A DNA stretch of 64,000 bases from DASYLJ01 sp964404165 (GTDB lineage: Bacteria > Desulfobacterota > Binatia > DP-6), in contig CAYOIZ010000017.1 of NCBI GenBank assembly GCA_964404165.1, positions 1-64,000 on the forward strand, given 5' to 3'. Position 1 is the first letter of the stretch. Every line of letters starts with the position of its first letter. Position numbers and translations under genes: made by a program. The notes under the pieces are model-generated. The model was not told the DNA's origin, did not search any database, and saw nothing but the letters and a program-made list of their open reading frames with translations. Of the stretch, positions 17,078 through 25,462 are shown piece by piece.

Positions 17078-18499
17078 ATGAACATCCACAGGAGGGTCCA
17101 GCCCGGACGGGGCAGCCGAATGGCGGCATTGGTCGCCATGGGCTCCGTGGTCGTGGGCCTGGCGGCGCCGGCGGCGGCCGACGTCAAGGCGTCGCAGAAG
17201 TGTCGGAGCACCATCGCGAAGGGCTCGTCGAGCGTCGCGAAGACGATTCTGCTGAACGTGGACAAGTGCCACGGCGCGCAGAACAAGATCGCGGCCGACG
17301 GCGGTCCCTGCAACGTGATCGGAAGCCCGCAGTTCGATCCGAAGGCGAAGTACCCGGGCGTCCTCACGAAGAACGATGCCAGCATCGACAAGGCCTGCCT
17401 CGCCGGCGACCCCGTGCTCGGCAACTTCCCGGGCGACGATGCGTCGGGTTCGGTCTTCCCCGCGGCGGAGCAGACGCTCGGCGGCAACTCGGTCGTCACT
17501 CTCGGCAACGGCAACCTCGGCGGCGACAAGGATCTGATCAAGTGCGCCGGGGCTGTCGCGAAGAGCCGCTCGGGCATCATCAACGAGATCATCAAGAACT
17601 CGACGAAGTGCCAGGCGGGCATCGACAAGACGTCGCTGGTCTTCGGTGCCATCGACAACGGCTGCGTCGACGCGGGCGCCAAGGCGGTCGCGAAGGCCAC
17701 GCCCGCCATCGCGAAGGCCTGCCCCAGCATCTCGGGCACCGCCATCGGCGTGTGCGAGCCCTTCCCGCAGTGTGTGATCGACAGCTCGGTCCAGTCGGGC
17801 CAGAGCCTCGCGCGTACGATCTACAGCGTGCCGGCGGCGCCGGTGTGTGGTGACGGCACCATCACCTACCCCGAGCAGTGCGACGACACGAACACGACCC
17901 CCGGCGACGGATGCAGCGCCACCTGCGAGATCGAAGGCAACACCTGCTCGCCGTTCCTCGCCCCCCGCACCGTGACCGTGTCGATCACTGCCGACCGTCC
18001 GTTCGCCGGCGTCGACATCGTGGTCGACTACCCGCAGTTCCAGAGCGGCATCCCCGGCACCGGCCAGTCGTCGCTCGTCCAGAGCCGGACCGCCGTGCTT
18101 CAGGGGCTCCCCGGCGACTACCTCTTCCTCGCCAACGACCGTGAGACCGATCTCAAGATGGGCCTCGCTGCCGGCGCCGACATCTTCGACACCGGCGCGC
18201 TCCTGACGCTCAGCTTCGACGGCTGCGTCGCGCTCAGCGAGAACATCTGCAACCGCAACCAGAACGTCATCGGCTGCTGCAACGGCGACGGCGACGACCC
18301 GGTCGGCTGCGTCTTCACACCGCCCGCGTGCACGACCTTCCCGCTCGGGACGATCGGTGCCGGCACCCCCGAGGACTGCTGCCCGGGTGACAACGCCTGC
18401 GTCACGCAGCCCGACGCGACGCCCTGCACCGTCTCCGGTGCGGTGGACGCCGTCGGCAACCCGGTCACCGTCAGCTGCAGCGTCCTGGTGACGCAGTAG
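17078..18499 (+). CDS. Secreted Cys-rich protein with DUF4215 repeat and cohesin-like C-terminus
   Basis: A 473-residue exported protein; signal peptide cleavage is likely after AAAADV-type residues near 35. The N-terminal region (~40-250) is a helical domain with paired Cys spaced as KCRSTIAKG…DKCHG, repeated as KCAGAVAKS…TKCQAG. A DUF4215 cysteine repeat follows (CGDGTITYPEQCDD, GDGCSATC, about residues 258-290). The C-terminal beta domain starts at CSPFLAPRTVTVSI and contains VDYP…GIPGTG, shared with four downstream genes. The Shine-Dalgarno AAGGAGG is strong. Function unknown; a surface or matrix role is inferred. Confidence 0.75.
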   Translation: MNIHRRVQPGRGSRMAALVAMGSVVVGLAAPAAADVKASQKCRSTIAKGSSSVAKTILLNVDKCHGAQNKIAADGGPCNVIGSPQFDPKAKYPGVLTKNDASIDKACLAGDPVLGNFPGDDASGSVFPAAEQTLGGNSVVTLGNGNLGGDKDLIKCAGAVAKSRSGIINEIIKNSTKCQAGIDKTSLVFGAIDNGCVDAGAKAVAKATPAIAKACPSISGTAIGVCEPFPQCVIDSSVQSGQSLARTIYSVPAAPVCGDGTITYPEQCDDTNTTPGDGCSATCEIEGNTCSPFLAPRTVTVSITADRPFAGVDIVVDYPQFQSGIPGTGQSSLVQSRTAVLQGLPGDYLFLANDRETDLKMGLAAGADIFDTGALLTLSFDGCVALSENICNRNQNVIGCCNGDGDDPVGCVFTPPACTTFPLGTIGAGTPEDCCPGDNACVTQPDATPCTVSGAVDAVGNPVTVSCSVLVTQ

Positions 18500-18537
18500 G
18501 CGCTCCCGCGCCACCAAGCGACAAGGAGACGATAGAC

Positions 18538-20160
18538 ATGCGACACTTCTCGAAGGGAATCATCGCGGGAGCAGCGGCGGCGTTCTTGGCCGCTGCGACT
18601 CCTGCTGCACACGCCGCCACGTGCGGCGACCTCAACGGTGACGGCGGTCTCAGCGTCGCCGACTGCACGCTGCTCCTCGACGTCGCCGTCGGCCCGCCCG
18701 ACCCGGCGAACCTCTGCGGCGGCTCCGGTGCCGCACAGTGCGGCGACCTCAATGGCGACGGCGCCATCAACACCGCCGACGTCAGCGCCTGTCTCCTCAC
18801 CGTATCCGGTGGCGAGACCGTGAATCCGCTCTGTGCTCCCCAGCCGGTGCAGATCGCATGCCCCGGCGGCGTCAAGGACATCACCGCCGACATCAACAGC
18901 TCGCAGACCTGGATCACCGGCTGCATCTACCGCATCGACCGTCTCATCAAGGTGGCGGGCGGCGTCACGCTCGGCATCCAGCCGGGCGTCAAGGTCGTCG
19001 CCAAGAAGGTGCCGACGCCGCCGGCGACGGTCTCCGCGCTCATCTTCCTGCGTGACTCGAAGTTCAACATGACGGGCACGTCGGCCAACCGCATCCTGTT
19101 CACCAGCGACCAGAACGAAGCCGCGCTCGGCACGGCGGGCAACCCGAAGGGCAAGGGCGACTGGGGTGGTCTCGTCCTGAACGGCCGCGCCCCGGTCAAC
19201 GTCCCCGGTGGCGAGGGTCTCTCCGAGGGCCTCGACGCGGTGCCGTTCGGCGGCAACGAGATCAACGACTCGAGCGGCGTCATGCAGTTCGTGCAGGTCG
19301 AGTTCGCCGGCAAGGTCGTCGGTCTCGACAACGAGCTCAACCTGATCACGCACAACGCCATCGGGCAGGGCTCCGTCATGGACCACCTCGCGGCGCACGT
19401 CGGCCTCGACGACGCGTTCGAGTGGTTCGGCGGCAACGTGAAGGAGCGCTTCCTCGTCGCCAGCTCGGCGGGTGACGACAACCTCGACTGGCAGCTCGGC
19501 TACACCGGCGCGGTGCAGTTCGCGACGGTCTGGCAGGACATCAACCAGGTCGAGACCGGCGGCTCGAACGCCATCGAGGCGGACAACAACGAGAACAATT
19601 TCAACGCCACGCCCGTCTCGAATCCGAAGATGTGCAACATCACCCTCTGCGGTACCGCCGATCAGCCGCTGGCGGCGCAGCCGGTGAACCAGTTCGGCCT
19701 CCTCCTTCGTCGTGGCACCTCGGGCCGCGTGGCCAACGCCATCGTCGAGGGCTTCCGTCAGGCAGGCATGCGCATCCAGCACAACGAGACGTCGGCGCAG
19801 TTCGCGACCGGCCCGACGGGGAGCTGCACGCTCAATCCGTCCACCGGTATGTGGAACTCCCGCTTCTTCAACAACGCGTCGGACGCGAGTTCGGCGAACA
19901 TCACCGGGTCGTTCTGCACCGCGAGCGAGATCTTCTCGGCGTGGGGCGCGCGCGGCGTGCAGTCGGGGATCGATCCGCAGGTCGATTGCTCGTCGCCGGC
20001 GAACCTCGTGCCGCCGGGCGCCAGCCCGGTCGCGGGTGCCGGCACCGACTGCTCGACGCTGTTCGGTGACGCGTTCTTCCAGACCACCAACTACATCGGC
20101 GCCTTCGTGCCCGGTGGAGCCAACTGGTCGCAGCCGTGGGCGACGTATCCCGCGAACTGA
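18538..20160 (+). CDS. Secreted beta-helix-like protein with two dockerin-like repeats
   Basis: A 540-residue exported protein with a clear signal peptide (cleavage after AHA). Residues ~28-100 hold two dockerin-like EF-hand repeats, CGDLNGDGGLSVADC and CGDLNGDGAINTADV, which have the DxNxDGxxxxxD calcium-loop pattern. The remainder (~105-540) is a Gly/Asn-rich domain with GDWGGLVLNGRAPVN and FEWFGGNVKERFLVASSAGDDNLDW, a pattern seen in proteins encoded next to TonB-dependent receptors. It follows the 17078 gene by 38 nt with its own AAGGAG site. It is probably an outer-surface partner of the receptor; the dockerins imply a protein partner. Confidence 0.75.
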   Translation: MRHFSKGIIAGAAAAFLAAATPAAHAATCGDLNGDGGLSVADCTLLLDVAVGPPDPANLCGGSGAAQCGDLNGDGAINTADVSACLLTVSGGETVNPLCAPQPVQIACPGGVKDITADINSSQTWITGCIYRIDRLIKVAGGVTLGIQPGVKVVAKKVPTPPATVSALIFLRDSKFNMTGTSANRILFTSDQNEAALGTAGNPKGKGDWGGLVLNGRAPVNVPGGEGLSEGLDAVPFGGNEINDSSGVMQFVQVEFAGKVVGLDNELNLITHNAIGQGSVMDHLAAHVGLDDAFEWFGGNVKERFLVASSAGDDNLDWQLGYTGAVQFATVWQDINQVETGGSNAIEADNNENNFNATPVSNPKMCNITLCGTADQPLAAQPVNQFGLLLRRGTSGRVANAIVEGFRQAGMRIQHNETSAQFATGPTGSCTLNPSTGMWNSRFFNNASDASSANITGSFCTASEIFSAWGARGVQSGIDPQVDCSSPANLVPPGASPVAGAGTDCSTLFGDAFFQTTNYIGAFVPGGANWSQPWATYPAN

Positions 20161-20186
20161 TCACGACCTGAGCTGAACCACGCGAC

Positions 20187-20213
20187 GGCCGGGGAGGGGG
20201 AAACCCCTTCCCG
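20187..20213 (+). terminator. Hairpin terminator after the beta-helix gene
   Basis: GGCCGGGGAGGGG pairs with CCCCTTCCCGGCC around a GAAA-type loop, with one mismatch. It starts 27 nt after the stop codon of the preceding gene. Only a weak T-rich stretch follows (GTTTCT), so termination may be partial. Confidence 0.6.
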
Positions 20214-20241
20214 GCCACGGCGTTTCTGATCGGAGGACCGA

Positions 20242-20772
20242 ATGACCAAGATGATCGTCGCCATCCTGCTCGCCAGCGTCACGCTGGCAGTGCGCCCTGC
20301 GCCGGCGTCTGTGCCGCAGCCCGATCGCGTTCGGCTCGATCGCGCGGCGGCACCGAGCCTGGACGACCTCGTCGCGCGGCTGCTCGCGGCGCTCGAGGCG
20401 AAGGACAAGACGGCGCTTCGCCGCCTGCGCGTCAGTCGGCGCGAATACGTGAAGATCATCATGCCGGGCTTCGTCGAGCCGGGCGCTGCGCCGCGACTGA
20501 TCGCGCCCAGCGAGAACGACTTCTGGTGGAGCATGCTCGACGCGAAGTCGCAGTACTCGGAGCTGGGAATCCTCTCCGAGTTCGGCGGCCGTCGCTACAC
20601 CGTCAAAGAGATCACGTTCCTCAAGGGCACCGAGGAATACGCCTGGTACACCGCCCACAAGCGGATCGCGATCACGCTCGCGGATCAGGACGGCGAGGTG
20701 GCCACCCTGCAGATGGGGTCGGTCGTCGAGGCCAACGGTGCCTTCAAGTTCGTTTCGTACGTCCGCGACTGA
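20242..20772 (+). CDS. Exported hypothetical protein
   Basis: A 176-residue protein with a signal peptide (MIVAILLASVTLAV, cleavage around APA at 25) and one soluble domain. Residues ~45-80 are helical (DDLVARLLAALEAKDK…); 90-176 alternate hydrophobic and charged positions, consistent with a small alpha/beta fold resembling SnoaL/NTF2-like proteins, though no motif confirms this. It lies in the same orientation between the receptor-associated gene and the next Cys-rich protein, with a GGAGGA site before the start. Function not assigned. Confidence 0.6.
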   Translation: MTKMIVAILLASVTLAVRPAPASVPQPDRVRLDRAAAPSLDDLVARLLAALEAKDKTALRRLRVSRREYVKIIMPGFVEPGAAPRLIAPSENDFWWSMLDAKSQYSELGILSEFGGRRYTVKEITFLKGTEEYAWYTAHKRIAITLADQDGEVATLQMGSVVEANGAFKFVSYVRD

Positions 20773-20799
20773 GCACACACCGATCACGAAGGGGGATTC

Positions 20800-22287
20800 A
20801 TGCGTATCGACAACAGGGCCGTCGTCATTGCGACGTTGATCACAGCACTCGGTGGCTTCGCGCCACTCGCGTGGGGTGCGGACAGCAAGGAGTGCAAGGC
20901 GTCGCGGAAGTGCCGGGGGTTGATCGCGTCGCGGTCGTCCAAGGCCACGTCCCTGGCCCTGACACAGCTCGACAAGTGCCACGCCAAGCGCGACGCCGGG
21001 AAGTTCACCGGCGACTGCAATGCGATCGACGTGTCCGGCATCGTGGCGAAGAGCGCCAAGCTCATCGACAAGAAGTGTGCAGCGACCGACCCGGTCCGCT
21101 GTCTCTTCACCGACTGCGATCCGGTCAGGTCGATCACGCAGGCGCTGGGCAGAGCCATCAAGGAAACGGGTGCGACGGTCCAGGGAAGCCCGACGCTCAC
21201 CGGCGACAAGCAGCGCGCGAAGTGTCACAAGACCGTCGGCTCGGCGCGCTCGAAGGTGGTGCGCTCGCTGCTGAAGCCCGTCATCGGCAATCAGAAGCTG
21301 TCCGACTTCGGGACGTGCGAGTTCGCCCCGCTCGCCAAGCCGACGCTCGCGGCGGCCGACGCATTCGTGGGCGGGCTGCGCGGCAAGATCGCGAAGGCGT
21401 GCGCGGGCCTCACCGCGGACGACATCGGCAGCTGCTCGCCGTTTCCCGACTGCGTGTTCGACTCCGCCGAGAGCATCTCGGAGGACCTCGTCGTGCAGTT
21501 CTACGGCTCGCCTGCCGTGTGTGGCGACGGCACGATCACGCCGCCAAACGAGGAGTGCGACGACGGCAACGCCGACGACCAGGACGCCTGCAGCAACAGC
21601 TGCCGCCTTCCCGTCTGTGGCGACAACATCACGCAAGCGCCTGTCGAGGAGTGCGATGACAACTCCCTGGACGACGACGCCTGCGCGCAGTGCAAGGCCG
21701 CGCGTTGCGGCGACGGCTTCCTCTGGACGACCGGCCTGCCCGATGGGGTGGCCGCGGAGCAGTGTGACGACGGCAACGACGTCGCGAACGACGGATGCAC
21801 GAGCTGCACGATCGACGCGGTCTCGTGCGATCCGGCCGTCGGGTATCGGATCACGGTGGCCGTCGCCTACGATCAGAACGAGGCCGATCTGAACGCGATC
21901 ACGGTCGACCTGACCTACCCGGTCGGTGTGAGCATCCCGGGATCGGCGCAGGAGACGTCGGTACAGCAGCGGATCGTGGTCCTCGGCAATCCGAGCGATT
22001 TCTTCTCGCTCGGGAACGACCGCGATCTCCTTCCCACGCCGGCCGACGGTACGGAGGAGACGCTCACCATCGGCTACGCGTCGCTGGCCGATTCGCTGGA
22101 GAATCCCGCCGACGGGGTACCGCCCGGCGATCAGCTCGAGATCCGGTTCGACTGCGCGGCGGGGGCCCGGTTCTCCGGTGACGATTTCGGCTGCAAACCC
22201 ACGTCGGCCTCCACGCTGAGCACGACCTTGCCGGTGGAAGGGCCCGATGCGGCGGTCACCTGCAGTGTTCGTGTGAGCGCGCCGTAG
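20800..22287 (+). CDS. Secreted Cys-rich protein with three DUF4215 repeats
   Basis: A 495-residue paralogue of the 17078 product. It has a signal peptide (ends near AWGAD), an N-terminal helical Cys domain (KCRGLIASRSSKATSLALT…DKCHAKR, then KCHKTVGSARSKVVRSLLK), three DUF4215 repeats (CGDGTITPPNEECDDGN; CGDNITQAPVEECDD; CGDGFLW…EQCDDGND; about residues 243-335) and the shared beta domain (ITVDLTYPVGVSIPGS…QLEIRFDC). The start is preceded by GGGGGATTC. The stop codon overlaps the start of the next gene by one base (TAGTG). Confidence 0.75.
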   Translation: MRIDNRAVVIATLITALGGFAPLAWGADSKECKASRKCRGLIASRSSKATSLALTQLDKCHAKRDAGKFTGDCNAIDVSGIVAKSAKLIDKKCAATDPVRCLFTDCDPVRSITQALGRAIKETGATVQGSPTLTGDKQRAKCHKTVGSARSKVVRSLLKPVIGNQKLSDFGTCEFAPLAKPTLAAADAFVGGLRGKIAKACAGLTADDIGSCSPFPDCVFDSAESISEDLVVQFYGSPAVCGDGTITPPNEECDDGNADDQDACSNSCRLPVCGDNITQAPVEECDDNSLDDDACAQCKAARCGDGFLWTTGLPDGVAAEQCDDGNDVANDGCTSCTIDAVSCDPAVGYRITVAVAYDQNEADLNAITVDLTYPVGVSIPGSAQETSVQQRIVVLGNPSDFFSLGNDRDLLPTPADGTEETLTIGYASLADSLENPADGVPPGDQLEIRFDCAAGARFSGDDFGCKPTSASTLSTTLPVEGPDAAVTCSVRVSAP

Positions 22288-22835
22288 TGGGGGATCGCTC
22301 GGATTCGCGTTGCCGGTGGCGTGCGACGTCGATCGTCGCCACCGGCATCCTCGGCCTCGGGGCCGCGACCGTGGTCGCGGCCCCGGACGCTGCTCCCATG
22401 GCGTGCGACGCAACGCGCGGCGTCCATGTGATCGTCGGCGTCGACTACGACCGCGTCGGCGCCAACCGTGATCTGAATGCGGCCAAGCTCGTGGTCGCGT
22501 ATCCGACGACGATACGACTCCCGGGTGCGGGCGCCGCGCCGGAGGTACGGGAGCGTGTGAAGGTGCTGGGAGCTGGGAGCGGTGACGTGCGGGCAGTCCC
22601 GGGCGTCTTCGGCACCGCCGCAGCACCCCAGCTCAACGTCGTGCTGGCGTCCTTCGCCGACACACCGAGCGACGTCGGTGACGGCATCGCGCCGGGCGAC
22701 GCTCTCGACATCCATTTCGACTGTGCAGGCACCGGCCTGCCCGCCGACGCCGACGTCACCTGTCGGGTCGAGTCGGCGAACGACATCATGAGCAACCCGC
22801 TCGACGTGAAGTGTTCGACACGCGTGGTGCGCTGA
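22287..22835 (+). CDS. Secreted single-domain protein of the shared beta-domain family
   Basis: A 182-residue exported protein consisting almost only of the beta domain found at the C-termini of its neighbours: VHVIVGVDYDRV, LVVAYPTTIRLPGAG, DGIAPGDALDIHFDC and CSTRVV. The signal peptide core is IVATGILGLGAATVVAA. The GTG start shares its first base with the previous stop. As a stand-alone copy it defines the domain limits (about residues 38-182) for the whole family. Confidence 0.68.
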   Translation: MGDRSDSRCRWRATSIVATGILGLGAATVVAAPDAAPMACDATRGVHVIVGVDYDRVGANRDLNAAKLVVAYPTTIRLPGAGAAPEVRERVKVLGAGSGDVRAVPGVFGTAAAPQLNVVLASFADTPSDVGDGIAPGDALDIHFDCAGTGLPADADVTCRVESANDIMSNPLDVKCSTRVVR

Positions 22836-22853
22836 ATCGCAGGAGGACTGATC

Positions 22854-25379
22854 ATGTGGCACGGGTTTCGTTGGATGGGCGTCGCGGCGGCGACCGTCGC
22901 GCTCGCGACGACGTCGCCGGTGGGCGCACAGAGCACCAACCTCGACGGGTACGCGCTGTTCGCGGCCGAGGGGCTGCGCGCACGCGGTCTGCGCGTGCCG
23001 GCCGGTGACGTCGGCGTCAACGCCGGCCCACTCTGGGTGACGGACGCCCTCGACGGCCCGGACACCACCGTGGTCGCCGACCTGGCGCGCGTGGGACGGA
23101 AGTCGACGTGCCTCGAGATCCTGGCGGGTGAGGTGGTCGATCCCGTGGCCGGGTGCCCCGCCGGTGCGCCGTTCACAGGCCCACTCGTGCCCGATGTCGC
23201 CGACGCCTGCGGTTTCCCCTCGGAGCCTCCCGCGTGCGATCCGTCGAACCCGGTCGACGTCGGTCACGACGAGACGCGCACGCTGCCTCCGGGCGTCTAC
23301 GGCGACCTCGTCATCGCCGGTGGCGGTGGCGGCAAGGGCACCGTCGTGCTCGCGGGCGGCGACTACGTCTTCTGCAGCATCCGCACCAGTCGCAAGTCGG
23401 AGCTGACCTTCGCGGGTCCCTCGACCGTGTTCGTCGAGGAGAACGTGACGCTCGGCACCGGCAGCATCACCGGTCCCACACGCGGGTCCGACCTGACGGC
23501 ATCCGATCTCGAGATGTTCGTCGGCGGCTCCAGCGTGCGCGTCTCGCGTCGCGCCGAAGTGACCGGACGCCTGTGCGCCCCCGATGCGCGCCTCGTCCTC
23601 ACCATGGGGAGCCGGGTCGCCGGCAGCTTCGTCGCGCGCCTGATCCGTGCCGACCGCGTGACGGCCACGAATGAGGGCTCCGTGACGCCGACGACCTCCA
23701 CCAGCAGCACGACCACCACCTCGAGCTCGACGACGACCACGACGACGTCCTCGTCGACGACGACGTCGATCGCCCCGAGCACCACCACCACGACCAGCAC
23801 CAGCTCGACCTCGACCACCGAGACCTCGACCACCACGACGACGTCCACCGTGCCCGGGGCCTGCGATCCGGCGGTGGGCCTGCGCGCGACGGTCACGGTC
23901 AGCTACGACAATGCGAGCGGCGATCTGAACTCCGCCCTGGTGGACCTCGTCTACCCGGTGGGAATCGGCATCCCCGGCTCGGGGATGGACGGGTCGGTGC
24001 AGAGCCGCATCGTCCCGATCGCGCCCGACATCCTGGCGCTCGGCAACGACAAGGACACCGACATCAACGGCGTGGACGAGACGCTGACGGTCGGCATCGT
24101 GTCGCTGGCCGACGAGCCGGCCAACCTCGGCGACGGCATCCAGCCGGGGCAGGTGTTCTCCGTGCAGTTCGATTGCGACGCTGGTCTGCCCCCCGACTCG
24201 AGCGCCGTCGGGTGCTTCGTGAAGGATGCCGTCAACGCGATCTCGAATCCCGTGCCCGGCGTAACCTGCAGCGTGGTGCTCGCGCCTGGTACGCCGATCA
24301 CCACCACGACCACCGAGCTGCCGACGACCACCACGTCGACGACGACGCTCCCCACCACGACGAGCACGGTGGCGACGACCACCACCACCACCTCGACGGT
24401 GGGGAGCACCACGACGTCGTCGACGACGACCGTCCCGTCCACGACCTCCACGAGCACCACGACGAGCTCGGTGACGACGACCACCACGTCGACCACGGTC
24501 GCACCGACGACCACGACGTCGTCGTCCAGCACGACGACGACCTCCTCGAGCAGCAGCACGACCTCGACCTCGAGCAGCACGACGACCACCAGCTCCACGT
24601 CGAGCACCAGCAGCACGTCCACGTCGAGCAGCACGACCAGCACGTCGACCTCGTCGACCACCTCCACCACCCTGGGCGGCCCCGCGGTGTGCGGCAACGG
24701 CGTCGTCGAGGGCACCGAGGAGTGCGACGACATGAACGACGACAACAACGACGACTGCGTCGCCGGCTGCAAGGACGCCGTCTGCGGCGACGGGTTCTTC
24801 TACTCGGGGGTCGAGGGTTGCGACGACCGCAACACCGTGAACGGCGACGGCTGCTCGTCGACCTGCGTCGTCGAGCCGCCGGTCTGCGGCAACAACCGCA
24901 TCGAGGCCGGCGAGACGTGCGACGACGGCAACACCGTCAACGGCGATGCCTGCCCGTCGAACTGCCGCATCGAGTTCTGCAGCCCGACGCTGACCCGGCA
25001 GGACACGACGGTGACCTTCACCAAGCCCGCCGGCGTCAACGTCGGCTCGATCGTGGTGTTCGTGAACTACCCGGATGCGAAGGTGAGCCTGCCCGGCGTC
25101 GGCAACGGGTCCACGGTGCGGGCGCGGATCACCACCCTCCCGACGGGCTTCGTCCACACCGCCAACGACCTCGACTATGCGATCCGCGAGGTGCTGTCCC
25201 CGAGCCTGCCCGGGAACATCCTGAACGGGTCGACGCTGTTCAAGGCGAGCTACGACCTCTGCTCGGGCGCCACGGCACCGGCGGCGGGCGAGTACACCTG
25301 CACCGTCGAGCAGGTCGGCGCCCCGAACGGCAGCCCCATCAGCCCGACCGGCTTCGGCTGCAGCGTCACGATTCCCTGA
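22854..25379 (+). CDS. Large multi-module secreted surface protein
   Basis: An 841-residue exported protein. The order is: signal peptide; a unique N-terminal beta-rich domain (~28-275) with Gly-rich TVVLAGGDYVFCSI, possibly an adhesin-type helix; a Thr/Ser linker; a first shared beta domain (~340-480, DLVYPVGIGIPGSG); a long Thr/Ser linker (~480-605); DUF4215 repeats (CGNGVVEGTEECDD, CGDGFFYSGVEGCDD, CGNNRIEAGETCDDGN); and a second beta domain (~700-841, VFVNYPDAKVSLPGVG). The AGGAGG site is good. The final ~235 codons are nearly identical to those of the next gene, indicating recent duplication or gene conversion. Confidence 0.78.
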   Translation: MWHGFRWMGVAAATVALATTSPVGAQSTNLDGYALFAAEGLRARGLRVPAGDVGVNAGPLWVTDALDGPDTTVVADLARVGRKSTCLEILAGEVVDPVAGCPAGAPFTGPLVPDVADACGFPSEPPACDPSNPVDVGHDETRTLPPGVYGDLVIAGGGGGKGTVVLAGGDYVFCSIRTSRKSELTFAGPSTVFVEENVTLGTGSITGPTRGSDLTASDLEMFVGGSSVRVSRRAEVTGRLCAPDARLVLTMGSRVAGSFVARLIRADRVTATNEGSVTPTTSTSSTTTTSSSTTTTTTSSSTTTSIAPSTTTTTSTSSTSTTETSTTTTTSTVPGACDPAVGLRATVTVSYDNASGDLNSALVDLVYPVGIGIPGSGMDGSVQSRIVPIAPDILALGNDKDTDINGVDETLTVGIVSLADEPANLGDGIQPGQVFSVQFDCDAGLPPDSSAVGCFVKDAVNAISNPVPGVTCSVVLAPGTPITTTTTELPTTTTSTTTLPTTTSTVATTTTTTSTVGSTTTSSTTTVPSTTSTSTTTSSVTTTTTSTTVAPTTTTSSSSTTTTSSSSSTTSTSSSTTTTSSTSSTSSTSTSSSTTSTSTSSTTSTTLGGPAVCGNGVVEGTEECDDMNDDNNDDCVAGCKDAVCGDGFFYSGVEGCDDRNTVNGDGCSSTCVVEPPVCGNNRIEAGETCDDGNTVNGDACPSNCRIEFCSPTLTRQDTTVTFTKPAGVNVGSIVVFVNYPDAKVSLPGVGNGSTVRARITTLPTGFVHTANDLDYAIREVLSPSLPGNILNGSTLFKASYDLCSGATAPAAGEYTCTVEQVGAPNGSPISPTGFGCSVTIP
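23688..23855 (+). repeat. Thr/Ser-coding linker tract
   Basis: This is a low-complexity run of ACC/ACG/TCG/AGC codons between the unique N-terminal domain and the first shared beta domain of the protein encoded at 22854. It encodes roughly 55 residues that are nearly all Thr or Ser, a likely O-glycosylation or extended spacer region. Confidence 0.85.
24298..24672 (+). repeat. Long Thr/Ser-coding linker tract
   Basis: About 125 codons of nearly pure Thr/Ser separate the first beta domain from the DUF4215 repeats of the 22854 product. This is the longest such tract in the window and a likely site of slippage or length variation. Confidence 0.85.
24675..25379 (+). repeat. Near-identical ~705-bp direct repeat, copy 1
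   Basis: The sequence aligns without gaps to 26318-27022 (offset 1643 bp). Most differences are in the first ~90 bases, and the DUF4215 and beta-domain part differs at only a small number of mostly synonymous sites. Copy 1 forms the 3' end of the gene at 22854 and copy 2 the 3' end of the gene at 25463. Confidence 0.93.
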
Positions 25380-25412
25380 CGGAACGGTCGCGCCCGCGAC
25401 ACGTCCTCGTAA

Positions 25413-25453
25413 CTCCCGGTTGGTAGGTCAGCCAGGCAGCCTACCACCGGGAG
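25413..25453 (+). promoter_or_regulatory. Hairpin sequestering the ribosome-binding site of the 25463 gene
   Basis: CTCCCGGTTGGTAGG (25413-25427) pairs with CCTACCACCGGGAG (25440-25453) with one bulged T and a 12-nt loop. The right arm includes the first part of the GGGAGGGA Shine-Dalgarno, which lies 8 nt before the ATG at 25463. Folding would therefore mask the ribosome-binding site. It could equally serve as a terminator-like processing site for the upstream gene. Confidence 0.6.
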
Positions 25454-25462
25454 GGACGAGAC

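Noticed and set aside
24298..24672. CRISPR-like or tandem DNA repeat array
   Set aside because: The repeats are in-frame Thr/Ser codons without fixed unit length or unique spacers.
23951..24772. 273-residue minus-strand hydrophobic frame that looks like a membrane protein
   Set aside because: The Val/Leu/Asp repeats are the antisense reading of Thr/Ser codons; no signal, start context or conservation pattern supports it.
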